Source of the DNA: a virus
Strand: one strand, 5' to 3'
IMG/VR virus record: IMGVR_UViG_3300043464_000465
Location: 1-26,047 of that record
Length of the DNA stretch: 26,047 bases
The notes below the pieces were generated by a model that saw only the letters and a program-made list of their open reading frames with translations, did no database searches and was not told where the DNA came from. This document shows, in pieces, positions 1-7,972 of this stretch (the stretch's first letter is position 1; every line of letters begins with the position of its first letter). Made by a program: the position numbers and the translations under genes.

Positions 1-271
1 TGGCAAACTCAAGTCCAAAGGATAAATCATCGGGATTGCTTGAATCTAACCATGCTGCCCAAATGTGCATCTCTACACCGTTAGGCTGTAATACTATAAA
101 ACCTTTCTTTTCTGGCAATATCCATAACATAGAGCGTTGCTCGTAGCAGTCGCAATAAATGTCTTCTGCAAGCCACTCTGAATGCCCTTTAGCACGAACC
201 TTCTCAAGACCCATGCGAACCCACCACCAGCAATGGCGCAGTTCGTTAGGTTTTACATACGAGAAGTCCAT
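1..271 (-). CDS. Hypothetical phage protein, partial (C-terminus outside window)
   Basis: The reading frame is open from an ATG at 271 down to the window edge, giving 90 residues without a stop. The A of its ATG is the last base of the TAA of the upstream gene (TAATG), a coupling arrangement used repeatedly in this operon. The visible part begins MDFSYVKPNELRHCWWWVR and carries an HIWAAW stretch near residues 69-74. I recall similar small proteins among tail genes of other podophages, usually unannotated and sometimes likened to GNAT acyltransferases, but no catalytic motif can be confirmed in the fragment. Function unknown. Confidence 0.75.
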   Translation of the reverse strand, partial: MDFSYVKPNELRHCWWWVRMGLEKVRAKGHSEWLAEDIYCDCYEQRSMLWILPEKKGFIVLQPNGVEMHIWAAWLDSSNPDDLSFGLEFA

Positions 272-1044
272 TAGCCAACCACCAAGTATTTGTATGTTTT
301 GTTTGCTACTGAGTTAGCATAATGTGTCAAAGTTGCAGTACCTTTAGATTGTGCGCTAATGTACGGTGATTGTATTGGCGATGCTAATGTCAATGTTACT
401 ACGCTAGACGGTATTAATGGTCTAGCAAACGGTGTTGTTTGTACTGCGTATGCTTCTATATAAGTACCAGTTGCAGCAATTGCTATGCCAAGTTCAATGT
501 AATCACCAGCACTACAGGTAACAAAGAAGTTAGCCACGGCTACTAAATAACCGTCTGAAGAACCGTGCTTTGCTGGCACATCAAATTTACTAGCAGTACC
601 ATCAATATTTACTCCATTTACTTTTAGCCATATAGAAGTTGCATCAATTTGTGTAGTAGTATTTGCTAGTTGTAATGAAAATTGTACATTATAAGTACCG
701 GCATTTCTTACATATATCTTATTTGCTGATAAATATGAACCATCAGCAATATCTGTCGTATTTAATGCAACCGTATAAGCCGTATTAGCTGCTGCAAATG
801 TTTGGTCTGCTGTATTTTGATACGATGCATATGGCACTAAGTTATTGCCGGCTGCTGATGATACAGGAGCTAATAGTATAACTGAGTCATAGCCAATTCG
901 TTCGTCATTAATAGTAGTAGTAGTTGCATTACCAGTTGCTAATGTAACAGTCCCAGTATTGTTTGACTTACCCTCAACCAAATTGTTTACTACCTCGGAT
1001 ATTTCACGAGGCAACGCACCTGCTGGGTTAAGTTTACGATACAT
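271..1044 (-). CDS. Virion protein with a C1q/TNF-like jelly-roll inserted in a small conserved phage protein
   Basis: 257 residues. Residues 1-65 (RKLNPAG, then NNTGTVTL, then SVILLAP) and about 228-257 (SKGTATLTHYANS, ending YKYLVVG) look like the two halves of a short phage structural protein of about 100 residues that I recall from other tail operons. Between them, about residues 68-215 read like a C1q/TNF-type jelly-roll: alternating beta strands, an AGTYNVQFSLQL strand and an AGDYIELGIAI strand. Such domains trimerise and often bind surface ligands, so a receptor-binding or decorating role is plausible but inferred. The gene starts on a TAATG overlap with the gp10-like gene and ends on a TAATG overlap with the next gene. 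Confidence 0.75.
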   Translation of the reverse strand: MYRKLNPAGALPREISEVVNNLVEGKSNNTGTVTLATGNATTTTINDERIGYDSVILLAPVSSAAGNNLVPYASYQNTADQTFAAANTAYTVALNTTDIADGSYLSANKIYVRNAGTYNVQFSLQLANTTTQIDATSIWLKVNGVNIDGTASKFDVPAKHGSSDGYLVAVANFFVTCSAGDYIELGIAIAATGTYIEAYAVQTTPFARPLIPSSVVTLTLASPIQSPYISAQSKGTATLTHYANSVANKTYKYLVVG

Positions 1045-2474
1045 TATCTAGTACCCTGTGGAGTTATATCAATATCAATACCAATTGCATTAGACCAACG
1101 GTCACCACTAGGAATTACTGATAAACGATGATACTTTCCGCTACTCCGTAATGATACACGATTTTCACTATCTGCTGCTGTGTATGAACCTAACTGTGAA
1201 ACTGCGTTTAAAAGCATCCTAGAAGCTATTGCTACGCTACCAGAGCCATTATCTACTATTGGTCGTGCCAATGTAACCAAAGAAGTTACTTCGCTTCCTA
1301 TGTCACCAGTTTCTAATATTGCTGTAGAGTTAGCACCAGTAAAGGTAACTATCCTGTCATCTCTAGCACCAGCAAATAAGAATTTACCGCCAGACCACAA
1401 TGCATCATCTAGCGATGTAGTCAATGTGTCCATATTACCGTATAAATCTAATCCTTCCAATGTCATACCTGCTGATGCAGAACTTGCTACGACATCAACG
1501 TCAGTTGTGCAATATGACCATTTGTTTACTTGCCAGTTGTAAATAAGCAAAGTGTTTTGTGCAAAGTTATCAATAAACTCCCAAACGACAATCTTACGAA
1601 TTGGGTCAATCGTTGATGACATTAAGTTAAGTTTAGATGGGTTGGCATTAGCATAGAACCAAGCATCTACCTTTTGTGTACCTATTGGTGTAACGGTAGT
1701 GCCATCGCATGAGTAAAAGCCATCAGCACCTAAGAAGTAAGTCATGCTGCCGTACTGCACAACAGAACTGCCTTCTACGCAACCAATGTTACGGCTGATA
1801 GTGTCAAACTGAAAGAATAATGGCGAACCAATGTAAGACATACGGACAATGGCACGGTCTAGCAATATAAGACCAAACTCACCACCAGTCATGCCGGTAA
1901 TGTTGCCACCATCAGAAATTATTTGGTAGTCGGATTGTGATGTAGCACCAGACACCCAGTCTGATTCGTCATTAATATCAGACCATTGCACTTTATTTGA
2001 GTTACTACCGCTATCTAAGTTACCGGCTACTACAAAGTCACGAACTACTGTAACGTACTTAGCTATAGGTGCATCTACGCTTAAATCATCAAATGTTGTA
2101 CTTGAGCCAAGTGTGTAGCCTTGCAATTTATTGATGTTGTTAGCACAGATAATCGTGTTGCCAAACTGAGTAAAGTACCATTTAACTACGCTGCTATAAT
2201 TGCCAGTCTTAGACACGTTATCCATGCTTAAATCAGCACCATCTAACTTAAATAGCTTAGTAGCACCACCAGCAAATATATTTGTTGTGGAACTAAACTT
2301 ACCAGCAAATACGTTATTAAGGTTTTCACTAGCAGCAGCAGAGTAATTTACAGCAGTCGGGAATGGGTTGTAGCCTAATGCAGTAGGAACTACATTCTTA
2401 GCCACAGATAAGTTTTGAGCAACACCAGCTAAGTCTGGTGTCCATTCTGTAAATGCTATGCGTTGAGTAGCCAT
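1044..2474 (-). CDS. P22 gp10-like tail/DNA-stabilisation protein
   Basis: 476 residues, close to the roughly 470 of P22 gp10, the head-closure protein that sits under the portal and keeps packaged DNA in. The N-terminus (MATQRIAFTEWTPDLAGVAQ, then VVPTALGYNPFP) is the usual start of this group, in which the protein lists a set-point and then runs into beta-propeller-like repeats. Later blocks such as NKVQWSDINDESDW and FFQFDTISRNIGC fit the same family. The gene lies between fibre genes and starts on TAATG with the stop of the upstream fibre gene. Assignment rests on recalled family pattern and length, not on an alignment. Confidence 0.7.
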   Translation of the reverse strand: MATQRIAFTEWTPDLAGVAQNLSVAKNVVPTALGYNPFPTAVNYSAAASENLNNVFAGKFSSTTNIFAGGATKLFKLDGADLSMDNVSKTGNYSSVVKWYFTQFGNTIICANNINKLQGYTLGSSTTFDDLSVDAPIAKYVTVVRDFVVAGNLDSGSNSNKVQWSDINDESDWVSGATSQSDYQIISDGGNITGMTGGEFGLILLDRAIVRMSYIGSPLFFQFDTISRNIGCVEGSSVVQYGSMTYFLGADGFYSCDGTTVTPIGTQKVDAWFYANANPSKLNLMSSTIDPIRKIVVWEFIDNFAQNTLLIYNWQVNKWSYCTTDVDVVASSASAGMTLEGLDLYGNMDTLTTSLDDALWSGGKFLFAGARDDRIVTFTGANSTAILETGDIGSEVTSLVTLARPIVDNGSGSVAIASRMLLNAVSQLGSYTAADSENRVSLRSSGKYHRLSVIPSGDRWSNAIGIDIDITPQGTR

Positions 2475-3481
2475 TAGCGTAACTCAGCCCAGTATAAAGA
2501 ACCAGTACCACGTATAGCATTTGCTCTATAGGTTGCACCATTTGGAACAATAGCAGTCATGTTATGTATATCATTACCACCACCGCCTACTTGACCAGTT
2601 TGACCAACCAGTACACCACCAACATATAATTCTAATCCACAATCCGCAGCAGTATGAGTAACAGAAAACATAATTGATTTTCCTGTTGAGTTTGTATAAT
2701 CAGTAGAAAATGCTCTGCTTGCTGTTACGTTTTGCCAAGTTTGACCTACACCTATTGCATTTGCAGCACTAGTAGCAGTAGCAGCATTACCTGTTGTGTT
2801 TTGATTCCACGTAGGAACTGTTCCTGTTAATCCACTATATGCAACATTAGTAGCTGTTGCAGCATTGCCTGTGGTGTTCTGATTCCAAGTTGGTACTGTG
2901 CCTGTAAGACCTGAGTAGGCTACATTGGTAGCAGTTGCAGCGTTACCTGTACAAGAACCAGATGAACCAGTTACATTACCTGTTACATTCCCTGTTACAT
3001 TACCAGTCACGTTACCAGTCACAGCACCAGTTAAAGCACCGGCAAAGGCAGTAGCCGTTACAGTACCAGTCACATCTAATGCTGTAGCTGGGTTAGTCTT
3101 GCCTACACCTACTCGGTTGTTTGTAGCATCAACGTATAGCGTATTGGAGTCAATGTTTAAGTTGTTTGGTATTGAGATAGCTGTACCGGTCAATGTTAGC
3201 AAGTCACCAGAAGCATCACCAAGTGTTGTGTTGCCAGTTGTTGATAACGCACCAATTGTCACACCACCAGTAAATGTTGATGTACCAGTAACGGATAAGT
3301 TACCACCTACGGTGAAGTTGTCTGCATCTGTACCGGTTTGTTGGTCTTTAACTTGAGCCATCAATTCACGGATAGCATTATTGATACCAGATGGCGCACA
3401 TCCCTCGGCAATGTCTATGCCACCAATGTCTGTGTTATTGGCTGCCGTAGCACTCCACTCACTAATTTTATTTTTTGCCAT
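2474..3481 (-). CDS. Tail fibre protein with TGNV and duplicated peptide repeats
   Basis: 335 residues. The N-terminus (KISEWSATAANNTDIGGIDI, then INNAIRELMAQ) is the standard phage fibre start that docks to the tail. The middle has four TGNV units (DNA about 2960-3030) followed by two adjacent copies of the peptide GNAATATNVAYSGLTGTVPT and its WNQNTT continuation. The C-terminus (GQTWQNVTASRAFSTDYTNS, then SIMFSVTH) resembles a terminal domain shared by many phage fibres and is the likely host-contact end. A good ribosome site (AGGATAGGA) precedes the ATG. Function as an adhesive fibre is inferred from these patterns. Confidence 0.8.
   Translation of the reverse strand: MAKNKISEWSATAANNTDIGGIDIAEGCAPSGINNAIRELMAQVKDQQTGTDADNFTVGGNLSVTGTSTFTGGVTIGALSTTGNTTLGDASGDLLTLTGTAISIPNNLNIDSNTLYVDATNNRVGVGKTNPATALDVTGTVTATAFAGALTGAVTGNVTGNVTGNVTGNVTGSSGSCTGNAATATNVAYSGLTGTVPTWNQNTTGNAATATNVAYSGLTGTVPTWNQNTTGNAATATSAANAIGVGQTWQNVTASRAFSTDYTNSTGKSIMFSVTHTAADCGLELYVGGVLVGQTGQVGGGGNDIHNMTAIVPNGATYRANAIRGTGSLYWAELR
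2795..3035 (-). repeat. In-gene repeats of the tail fibre
   Basis: This covers the TGNV units (12-base period, about 2960-3030) and two copies of a 26-residue unit at about 2810-2960. The two long copies encode the same peptide but differ at many third positions, so the DNA copies are visibly diverged while the protein is conserved. They are protein repeats, not regulatory DNA. Confidence 0.75.
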
Positions 3482-3482
3482 G

Positions 3483-4310
3483 TTATCCTATCCTATTCCA
3501 AGTATTTGATGATGTTGTTTTTGGTGTCCAGTAATTAGCTGTGTCTTGCGTGTAGCCTTCTAACCAATAATTCTCTACAACGTAGTATTGTGAAACCCTA
3601 TCTGTCCAAGTATTGTCACCTATTGGTGTTGGAATCCATCCGCTACCTAATATATGACCATCAGCAACAATAGTAGTATAGCCAACAATTGCACCACTAG
3701 CACTATATATTGCTACTGCGTTAGCTAACACTATTGCTTGTGCTTCAACACTTGCTACACTTGTTCTAACTCTATTAGCAGAACCACTAACAGTAGCTAC
3801 ACCATCTATTGCTGCATCAAAGAATCTTTCACGATAAGCACTTGCTGCAACACTCGCACTAGCAGTTATGTCTGCTATGCCAGAATAAAGCACACCGCCT
3901 AAACAAGTAACACTCGCAGAGGCATCTATAACACCGCTAGACGTTCTAATTCTTACTGCTTGAGCATTGACATCAGCTTGAGCAGTTATCTCTCCAGCAC
4001 CGCTTAAAATGCGTGTAGGTGATGCCGTTAAAGTTGCTGTTGCTGTTATGTCACCAGAGCCAAATCTAACTCTGTATGCCGTGCCAGTTAAAGTGCCGTT
4101 ACAGGTAACACTAGCGTTTCCTGCTAAAATTCTGTATGCATCAGCCGTTAATGTTGCCGATGCTGTAATTATACCACTTGATGTTCTTACCCTTATACCA
4201 TTTGCGATTACTACTGCGTCTGCCGTAATATCAGCAGCGCCTTCTATGTATCTGATATCGCCATAAGCGTAGCCATATACCCAGTAATCATAGTCTACAT
4301 AATTAATCAT
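3483..4310 (-). CDS. Repeat-rich putative fibre protein
   Basis: 275 residues. Residues about 20-215 consist of roughly nine degenerate units of about 22-24 residues. The pattern is A.R(I/V)R(T/F).SG.I.A.A.(V/L)TA, for example RIRTSSGVIDASASVT and RVRFGSGDITATATLT. Such Ala/Thr/Ser-rich alternating patterns fit a beta-solenoid or fibre shaft. The N-terminus (MINYVDYDYWVYGYAYGD) and the C-terminus (VENYWLEGYTQDTANYW) are aromatic and may be attachment and tip segments. I do not recognise a named family. It lies directly upstream of the tail fibre gene, one base from its ATG, so it is probably made in step with it. Confidence 0.65.
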   Translation of the reverse strand: MINYVDYDYWVYGYAYGDIRYIEGAADITADAVVIANGIRVRTSSGIITASATLTADAYRILAGNASVTCNGTLTGTAYRVRFGSGDITATATLTASPTRILSGAGEITAQADVNAQAVRIRTSSGVIDASASVTCLGGVLYSGIADITASASVAASAYRERFFDAAIDGVATVSGSANRVRTSVASVEAQAIVLANAVAIYSASGAIVGYTTIVADGHILGSGWIPTPIGDNTWTDRVSQYYVVENYWLEGYTQDTANYWTPKTTSSNTWNRIG

Positions 4311-4313
4311 GTA

Positions 4314-4598
4314 CTAACCTAATAAAGCTACTACAACAAAGCCAACCACGCCACCTAGCGTAGTAGCCACCCAATCCCAGAAGTCTGGAGTGTGGATGTC
4401 TTTATGCAGGTAATCATAAATCTCTTTAAGTAGCGCAATAATAGCCACTACTACAATGGAATAAGCCCCGATAAACGGTGTAAGCAATGCTGCTATGACT
4501 AGACCACATATAAAATGCATTTGCTTATCCGCAGGTACTTTGCATGGTATGTATAGTTTAGCTAAGACTGCGTTTACTTTCGCTATCAGGGCTTCCAT
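4314..4598 (-). CDS. Small membrane protein, holin-like candidate
   Basis: 94 residues with a short amphipathic start, then hydrophobic segments at about 28-45 (FICGLVIAALLTPFIGA), 46-58 (SIVVVAIIALL) and 79-94 (LGGVVGFVVVALLG). The DKQMHF and HTPDFWDW motifs recur in small membrane proteins that I recall from phage tail/lysis regions. A lysis-related role (holin or partner) is possible from size and topology, but no endolysin is in the window to support it. AAGAGGA supplies the ribosome site, one base after the preceding stop. Confidence 0.6.
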   Translation of the reverse strand: MEALIAKVNAVLAKLYIPCKVPADKQMHFICGLVIAALLTPFIGAYSIVVVAIIALLKEIYDYLHKDIHTPDFWDWVATTLGGVVGFVVVALLG

Positions 4599-4599
4599 A

Positions 4600-4812
4600 T
4601 TATTCCTCTTTAGGTGCAGTTAAAGACTCTTTAAGCAAGTTTACAAAAGCAGACTTGCCGACTGATAATTGTTCTAGATTAAACTGACTTGTTCCTATCT
4701 TACGGTCTAAGTCTGATATGTGATTGACCATTGCTTGTTGTTGTGGAGTCATGTCTTCATAAACATAATCTACATCGTCAACAGTAATGGTGGTTTTTTT
4801 GGTTTCAGCCAT
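4600..4812 (-). CDS. DUF6447-like small phage protein
   Basis: 70 residues. The pattern ITVDDVDYVYEDMTPQQQAM followed by NHISDLDRKIGTSQFNLEQL matches a small family (recalled as DUF6447) that is common in aquatic phages near tail genes. The second half should be a helical coil. Function is unknown. A clear AAAGGA ribosome site precedes the ATG. Confidence 0.7.
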   Translation of the reverse strand: MAETKKTTITVDDVDYVYEDMTPQQQAMVNHISDLDRKIGTSQFNLEQLSVGKSAFVNLLKESLTAPKEE

Positions 4813-4814
4813 TT

Positions 4815-4870
4815 TGTTTCCTTTATTAAATTAAGCAGCTTCTAAGGCAGCCACTTTAGCCTTTAATTCG
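4815..4870 (-). other. Coding-like tail in the +1 frame after the 108-residue gene
   Basis: Just past the stop of the 108-residue protein, the +1 frame reads NNLPSNELKAKVAALEAA and then TAA. This is a typical coiled-coil ending of phage fibre proteins. It has no start codon of its own, because an upstream in-frame TAA closes it. It could be a frameshifted C-terminus, a decayed extension or chance. Confidence 0.35.
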
Positions 4871-5197
4871 TTACTCGGTAGGTTGTTGCCACGGCAATGG
4901 TTGAATAATTACAGTTGGAGATGCCGATTCATCAATTAATTTTTGCAAGTTTTCTTCTATTTCTGGGCGATTTATGCTTAAATTAATCCATTCCCAAATT
5001 TGGTCTTGCGTTAATTCATTATATGGAGAGAATGGTGCGCCAGATTCATATGTTACAGGAACACTCCCTGAAGTTACTGCTGTACCTTTTTCATCAATAC
5101 CAACACATTGCCAATTAACTTGAAAAACCACATCCACTTCACCAGCCTCTTGAGGATAAGATGGCATTGATACTATAGACCAATTAAAAGTAGTCAT
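4871..5197 (-). CDS. DUF7936-like tail-fibre-associated protein
   Basis: 108 residues. The pattern FNWSIVSMPSYPQEAGEVDV, then VFQVNWQCVG, then FSPYNELTQDQIWEWI, ending in PLPW, matches a small protein I recall beside fibre genes of marine and freshwater phages (DUF7936). Its job is not known; a fibre accessory or chaperone-like role is a guess from position. AAGGAT precedes the ATG. The next 56 bases carry a coding-like segment in another frame, noted separately. Confidence 0.65.
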   Translation of the reverse strand: MTTFNWSIVSMPSYPQEAGEVDVVFQVNWQCVGIDEKGTAVTSGSVPVTYESGAPFSPYNELTQDQIWEWINLSINRPEIEENLQKLIDESASPTVIIQPLPWQQPTE

Positions 5198-5207
5198 ACA
5201 TTAATCC

Positions 5208-7571
5208 TTATAATAAATAACTAATTGCAGCGTTATCATGTTGAGTGGTGTCAATATAAAAAGTAAAGCGAACATATGCAGGGCTAGATGTATTATATAT
5301 AAGCGTACCGCCACTCCAAGATAAAGTTCCTGCCGATATAGAGCCACCAAAATTAGAATTTGTCTGCACGACGCAAGTGCTTACATTATAATTAATTGCA
5401 CCGCCCCCTGTTCGCCAAGCCTGTGCATAACCAATTATTTCTGCTGTATTTGCTGAAACTGCCGACACAGCAAGAATTCTAACTTTTAGAAATACCCCAC
5501 CATTGCTAGAAACGCTACTGACTGTCAATAAGTTTTGATTAAGATTTGAGTCCCCACGGATAACACTCCCCCGTGCTAAATTGGTGGCGTAAACGCCAGT
5601 TTGTTCAAAAACAGTATTAGCTCCGCCATCAGAACGCATTAAATAAGATGGTCTGCCATCACCATCACTTAAAATAATTTGACCGCTTGATGTGCGGATA
5701 TCCAAACCGTATGAATTTCCATCATAGCGACCAACAATAGTGTTTTTACTACCAGTAGTCATGTAGTAGCCAGCACCGTTTCCAATTACTGTATTTAATG
5801 TACCTGTAGTATTGCTAAATAAAGACTCCGAACCAATGGCAGTATTTCTAATGCCAGTATTAGTATTATAAGCTGCTTGATAACCTACTGCTGTGTTCAA
5901 AGATGCTGTAGAGTTATTAGTTAAAGCAGCCGTACCAACAGCTACGTTTTGGCTACCTGTTGTATTTGCCGCTAATGCTCCATAGGAAACACCAGAAATA
6001 TCTCCACCCAAAGCTGTATTTGCAGTCCCTGTTGTATTTGCCCTTAATGCACCAAAACCAACAGATACATGAGATTGACCAGTTGTATTAGACAATCCAG
6101 ACTCTAATCCAATAAATACATTGTTTATACCTGTGGTAGTTGCCGCCCCTGCTTTCCATCCTACTGCTGTGTTGTTAGATGTTGTATTTGATAATAATGC
6201 TTGAAACCCTACAGCAGTATTGTTATTTCCATTAATTAATGCATCAAGTGAACCATTTCCAATTGCTATATTATTAGCACCTGTGGATGTTCTCCATCCT
6301 GCCTCTTTACCAACAAATACATTATCAAAACCAGTTGTAACTGAAAATCCAGAATTTAAACCAACAAATACATTATTTGTACCAGTAGTTAATCCTTCGC
6401 CAGATTGAAAACCTATAGCAGTATTTCCTGCCCCTGTGGTGCTTGTATAAAGAGCTTGATAACCTACTGCGGTGTTACTAGCACCTGTGGTGTTTGAATA
6501 CAGAGATTGATAGCCTACTGCTGTATTATTAGATGCTGTGGTGTTCCCACGCAAAGCCTGCATACCAATTGCAGTATTACTGCTTCCTGTTGTATTATTT
6601 CTTAATGATTCATACCCTACAGCAACATGATATTGCCCAGTTGTATTAGACAACATAGAAACACAACCAAAAGCAGAGTTTGCCGCCCCAGTTGTATTAG
6701 AATAAAGTGCTTGTTGACCAAAAGCTGCGGCAGCATCGCCAGTTGTATTTGTATACCCAGCTTGAAAACCTACGGCTGTATTGCCAGTTGCTGTGGTGTT
6801 GTTTTGCAAAGAGCCGCTGCCAACAGCAACATTTTGTGCGCCAGAAGTTGTAGCATTTAATGAAGCCCATCCAACTGCCGTATTATTTGCAGCAGTTGTT
6901 ACTTGTAATGCCTGTGAACCTACCACAGTATTTTTTGTACCAGCTACTGCTGTTAATGTTCTATCTCCAACGGCTACGTTTTCACCGCTAGTAGTAATTC
7001 CCATTCCAGCCTGATATCCTAAAGCTGTATTAGTTGCACCAGTAGTATTAGCAGCCAAAGCACTCACACCAACCGCAGTATTACTTGCTACAGCACCAGC
7101 ACCCTTACCTACTGTTAGACCTTGGATAGTAGCACCACCAGTTACGGTTAGGTTGCCTGATTCGTTTAGTATAGCTGCTGATGATGTGCCACCATTAACA
7201 GAAAATGAAATTTGATATGCAGATACAATCTCTGTACCAACACCAGTTTTTAATCGTAATCCATAACCACTAGCCGGAGCTAAACTTGCTGAAGGAAAAT
7301 TCAATGTACCTGAATTTACAGTTCCTGTGACGTTCATATTAGTGCCATCAAATGTTAAGTTAGCACTATCAGATAACAAGCCACCTGTTCCAGCATAAAC
7401 AATACGACCTGATGTCAATGCAGATGACGTAACTGTAGAGCCAGCAATCGTACCAAAAGATACGTTATTGCCTGCTTGATATTTATCTGTGTTTAGGTTG
7501 GTAAAGTTATTATCAACCTCGTTCCAAGTAAGCGGACTTCCCTTACCAGCTCTGGTTACAATTGTACTCAT
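5208..7571 (-). CDS. Long tail fibre with YadA-like left-handed roll repeats
   Basis: 787 residues. The N-terminus (TIVTRAGKGSPLTWNEVDNN, then FTNLN) is a common phage fibre start. About residues 160-615 are built from units of roughly 14-27 residues around N(T/N)(A/V)(V/I)G..(A/S)L..NTTG, the signature of the YadA/trimeric-adhesin head roll. The last 150 residues lack the repeat and form a separate, probably globular, tip. The protein should be trimeric and contact the host surface. It is the largest tail gene here and is followed by the small DUF7936-like gene. The repeats may vary by recombination. Confidence 0.8.
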   Translation of the reverse strand: MSTIVTRAGKGSPLTWNEVDNNFTNLNTDKYQAGNNVSFGTIAGSTVTSSALTSGRIVYAGTGGLLSDSANLTFDGTNMNVTGTVNSGTLNFPSASLAPASGYGLRLKTGVGTEIVSAYQISFSVNGGTSSAAILNESGNLTVTGGATIQGLTVGKGAGAVASNTAVGVSALAANTTGATNTALGYQAGMGITTSGENVAVGDRTLTAVAGTKNTVVGSQALQVTTAANNTAVGWASLNATTSGAQNVAVGSGSLQNNTTATGNTAVGFQAGYTNTTGDAAAAFGQQALYSNTTGAANSAFGCVSMLSNTTGQYHVAVGYESLRNNTTGSSNTAIGMQALRGNTTASNNTAVGYQSLYSNTTGASNTAVGYQALYTSTTGAGNTAIGFQSGEGLTTGTNNVFVGLNSGFSVTTGFDNVFVGKEAGWRTSTGANNIAIGNGSLDALINGNNNTAVGFQALLSNTTSNNTAVGWKAGAATTTGINNVFIGLESGLSNTTGQSHVSVGFGALRANTTGTANTALGGDISGVSYGALAANTTGSQNVAVGTAALTNNSTASLNTAVGYQAAYNTNTGIRNTAIGSESLFSNTTGTLNTVIGNGAGYYMTTGSKNTIVGRYDGNSYGLDIRTSSGQIILSDGDGRPSYLMRSDGGANTVFEQTGVYATNLARGSVIRGDSNLNQNLLTVSSVSSNGGVFLKVRILAVSAVSANTAEIIGYAQAWRTGGGAINYNVSTCVVQTNSNFGGSISAGTLSWSGGTLIYNTSSPAYVRFTFYIDTTQHDNAAISYLL
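5726..7091 (-). repeat. Tandem YadA-like repeat block within the fibre gene
   Basis: More than fifteen degenerate copies encode NTAVGYQAL-type strands separated by NTTG turns. Period and spacing vary slightly. The units are translated in one frame throughout, so they are protein-level repeats. Confidence 0.8.
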
Positions 7572-7580
7572 AACTTACCC

Positions 7581-7967
7581 CTAAGAAAGTGTAACTGAAA
7601 GACTGCCAACAGATATTTTAAATATATCGCCAACATCAATTGCTTTTGATGTAGTAAGCGGTGAGTGATACAACAAGTTGCCGGCAGTCAATGCATCACG
7701 AATACCGATAAAGGCTACCGTACCCCATGCTACTGTACATTGTGGGAACTCAATATCAGCACTATTGGTTGATACACCGTTAGAAGGTGCGCCCATAGTG
7801 ATAGCCTGACGAGCATAAGAGCCACCAGATACTTCTGTACCTGTGTCAGCATCGGTTGGGTCACTTGTGTATAGTGCTAAGTAAACTGTTGTTGGTGTTG
7901 TGTAGGCTGTATTGCGTAGCGTTACATTGATTAGAGCATTTTCTAGGTAGTTACTCATTTCGGACAT
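7581..7967 (-). CDS. Conserved phage tail protein of about 130 residues
   Basis: 128 residues. The pattern NYLENALINVTLRNTAYTTP, then VYLALYTSDPTDADTGTEV, then GGSYARQ, then WGTVAFIGIRDALTAGNLLYH marks a family that is very common in phage structural operons, often labelled tail fibre or virion protein without proof. Its beta-rich pattern suggests a small tail or fibre-attachment domain. AAGGAG lies at good distance from the first ATG; the second in-frame ATG (fourth residue) would be too far. It is separated from the adaptor gene by the HNH gene, which looks inserted. Confidence 0.75.
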   Translation of the reverse strand: MSEMSNYLENALINVTLRNTAYTTPTTVYLALYTSDPTDADTGTEVSGGSYARQAITMGAPSNGVSTNSADIEFPQCTVAWGTVAFIGIRDALTAGNLLYHSPLTTSKAIDVGDIFKISVGSLSVTLS

Positions 7968-7972
7968 AATTA

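Noticed and set aside
1180-1542. Plus-strand open frame of 120 codons
   Set aside because: Antisense to the gp10-like gene, low-complexity composition mirrors it, and it has no ribosome site.
2925-3356. Plus-strand open frame of 143 codons, PVTLPVT repeats
   Set aside because: It is the reverse reading of the TGNV repeats of the tail fibre; the repeat pattern is explained by that gene.
5726-7091. CRISPR-like or satellite array
   Set aside because: Units are degenerate, have no constant spacers and stay in one reading frame as a YadA-like protein repeat.
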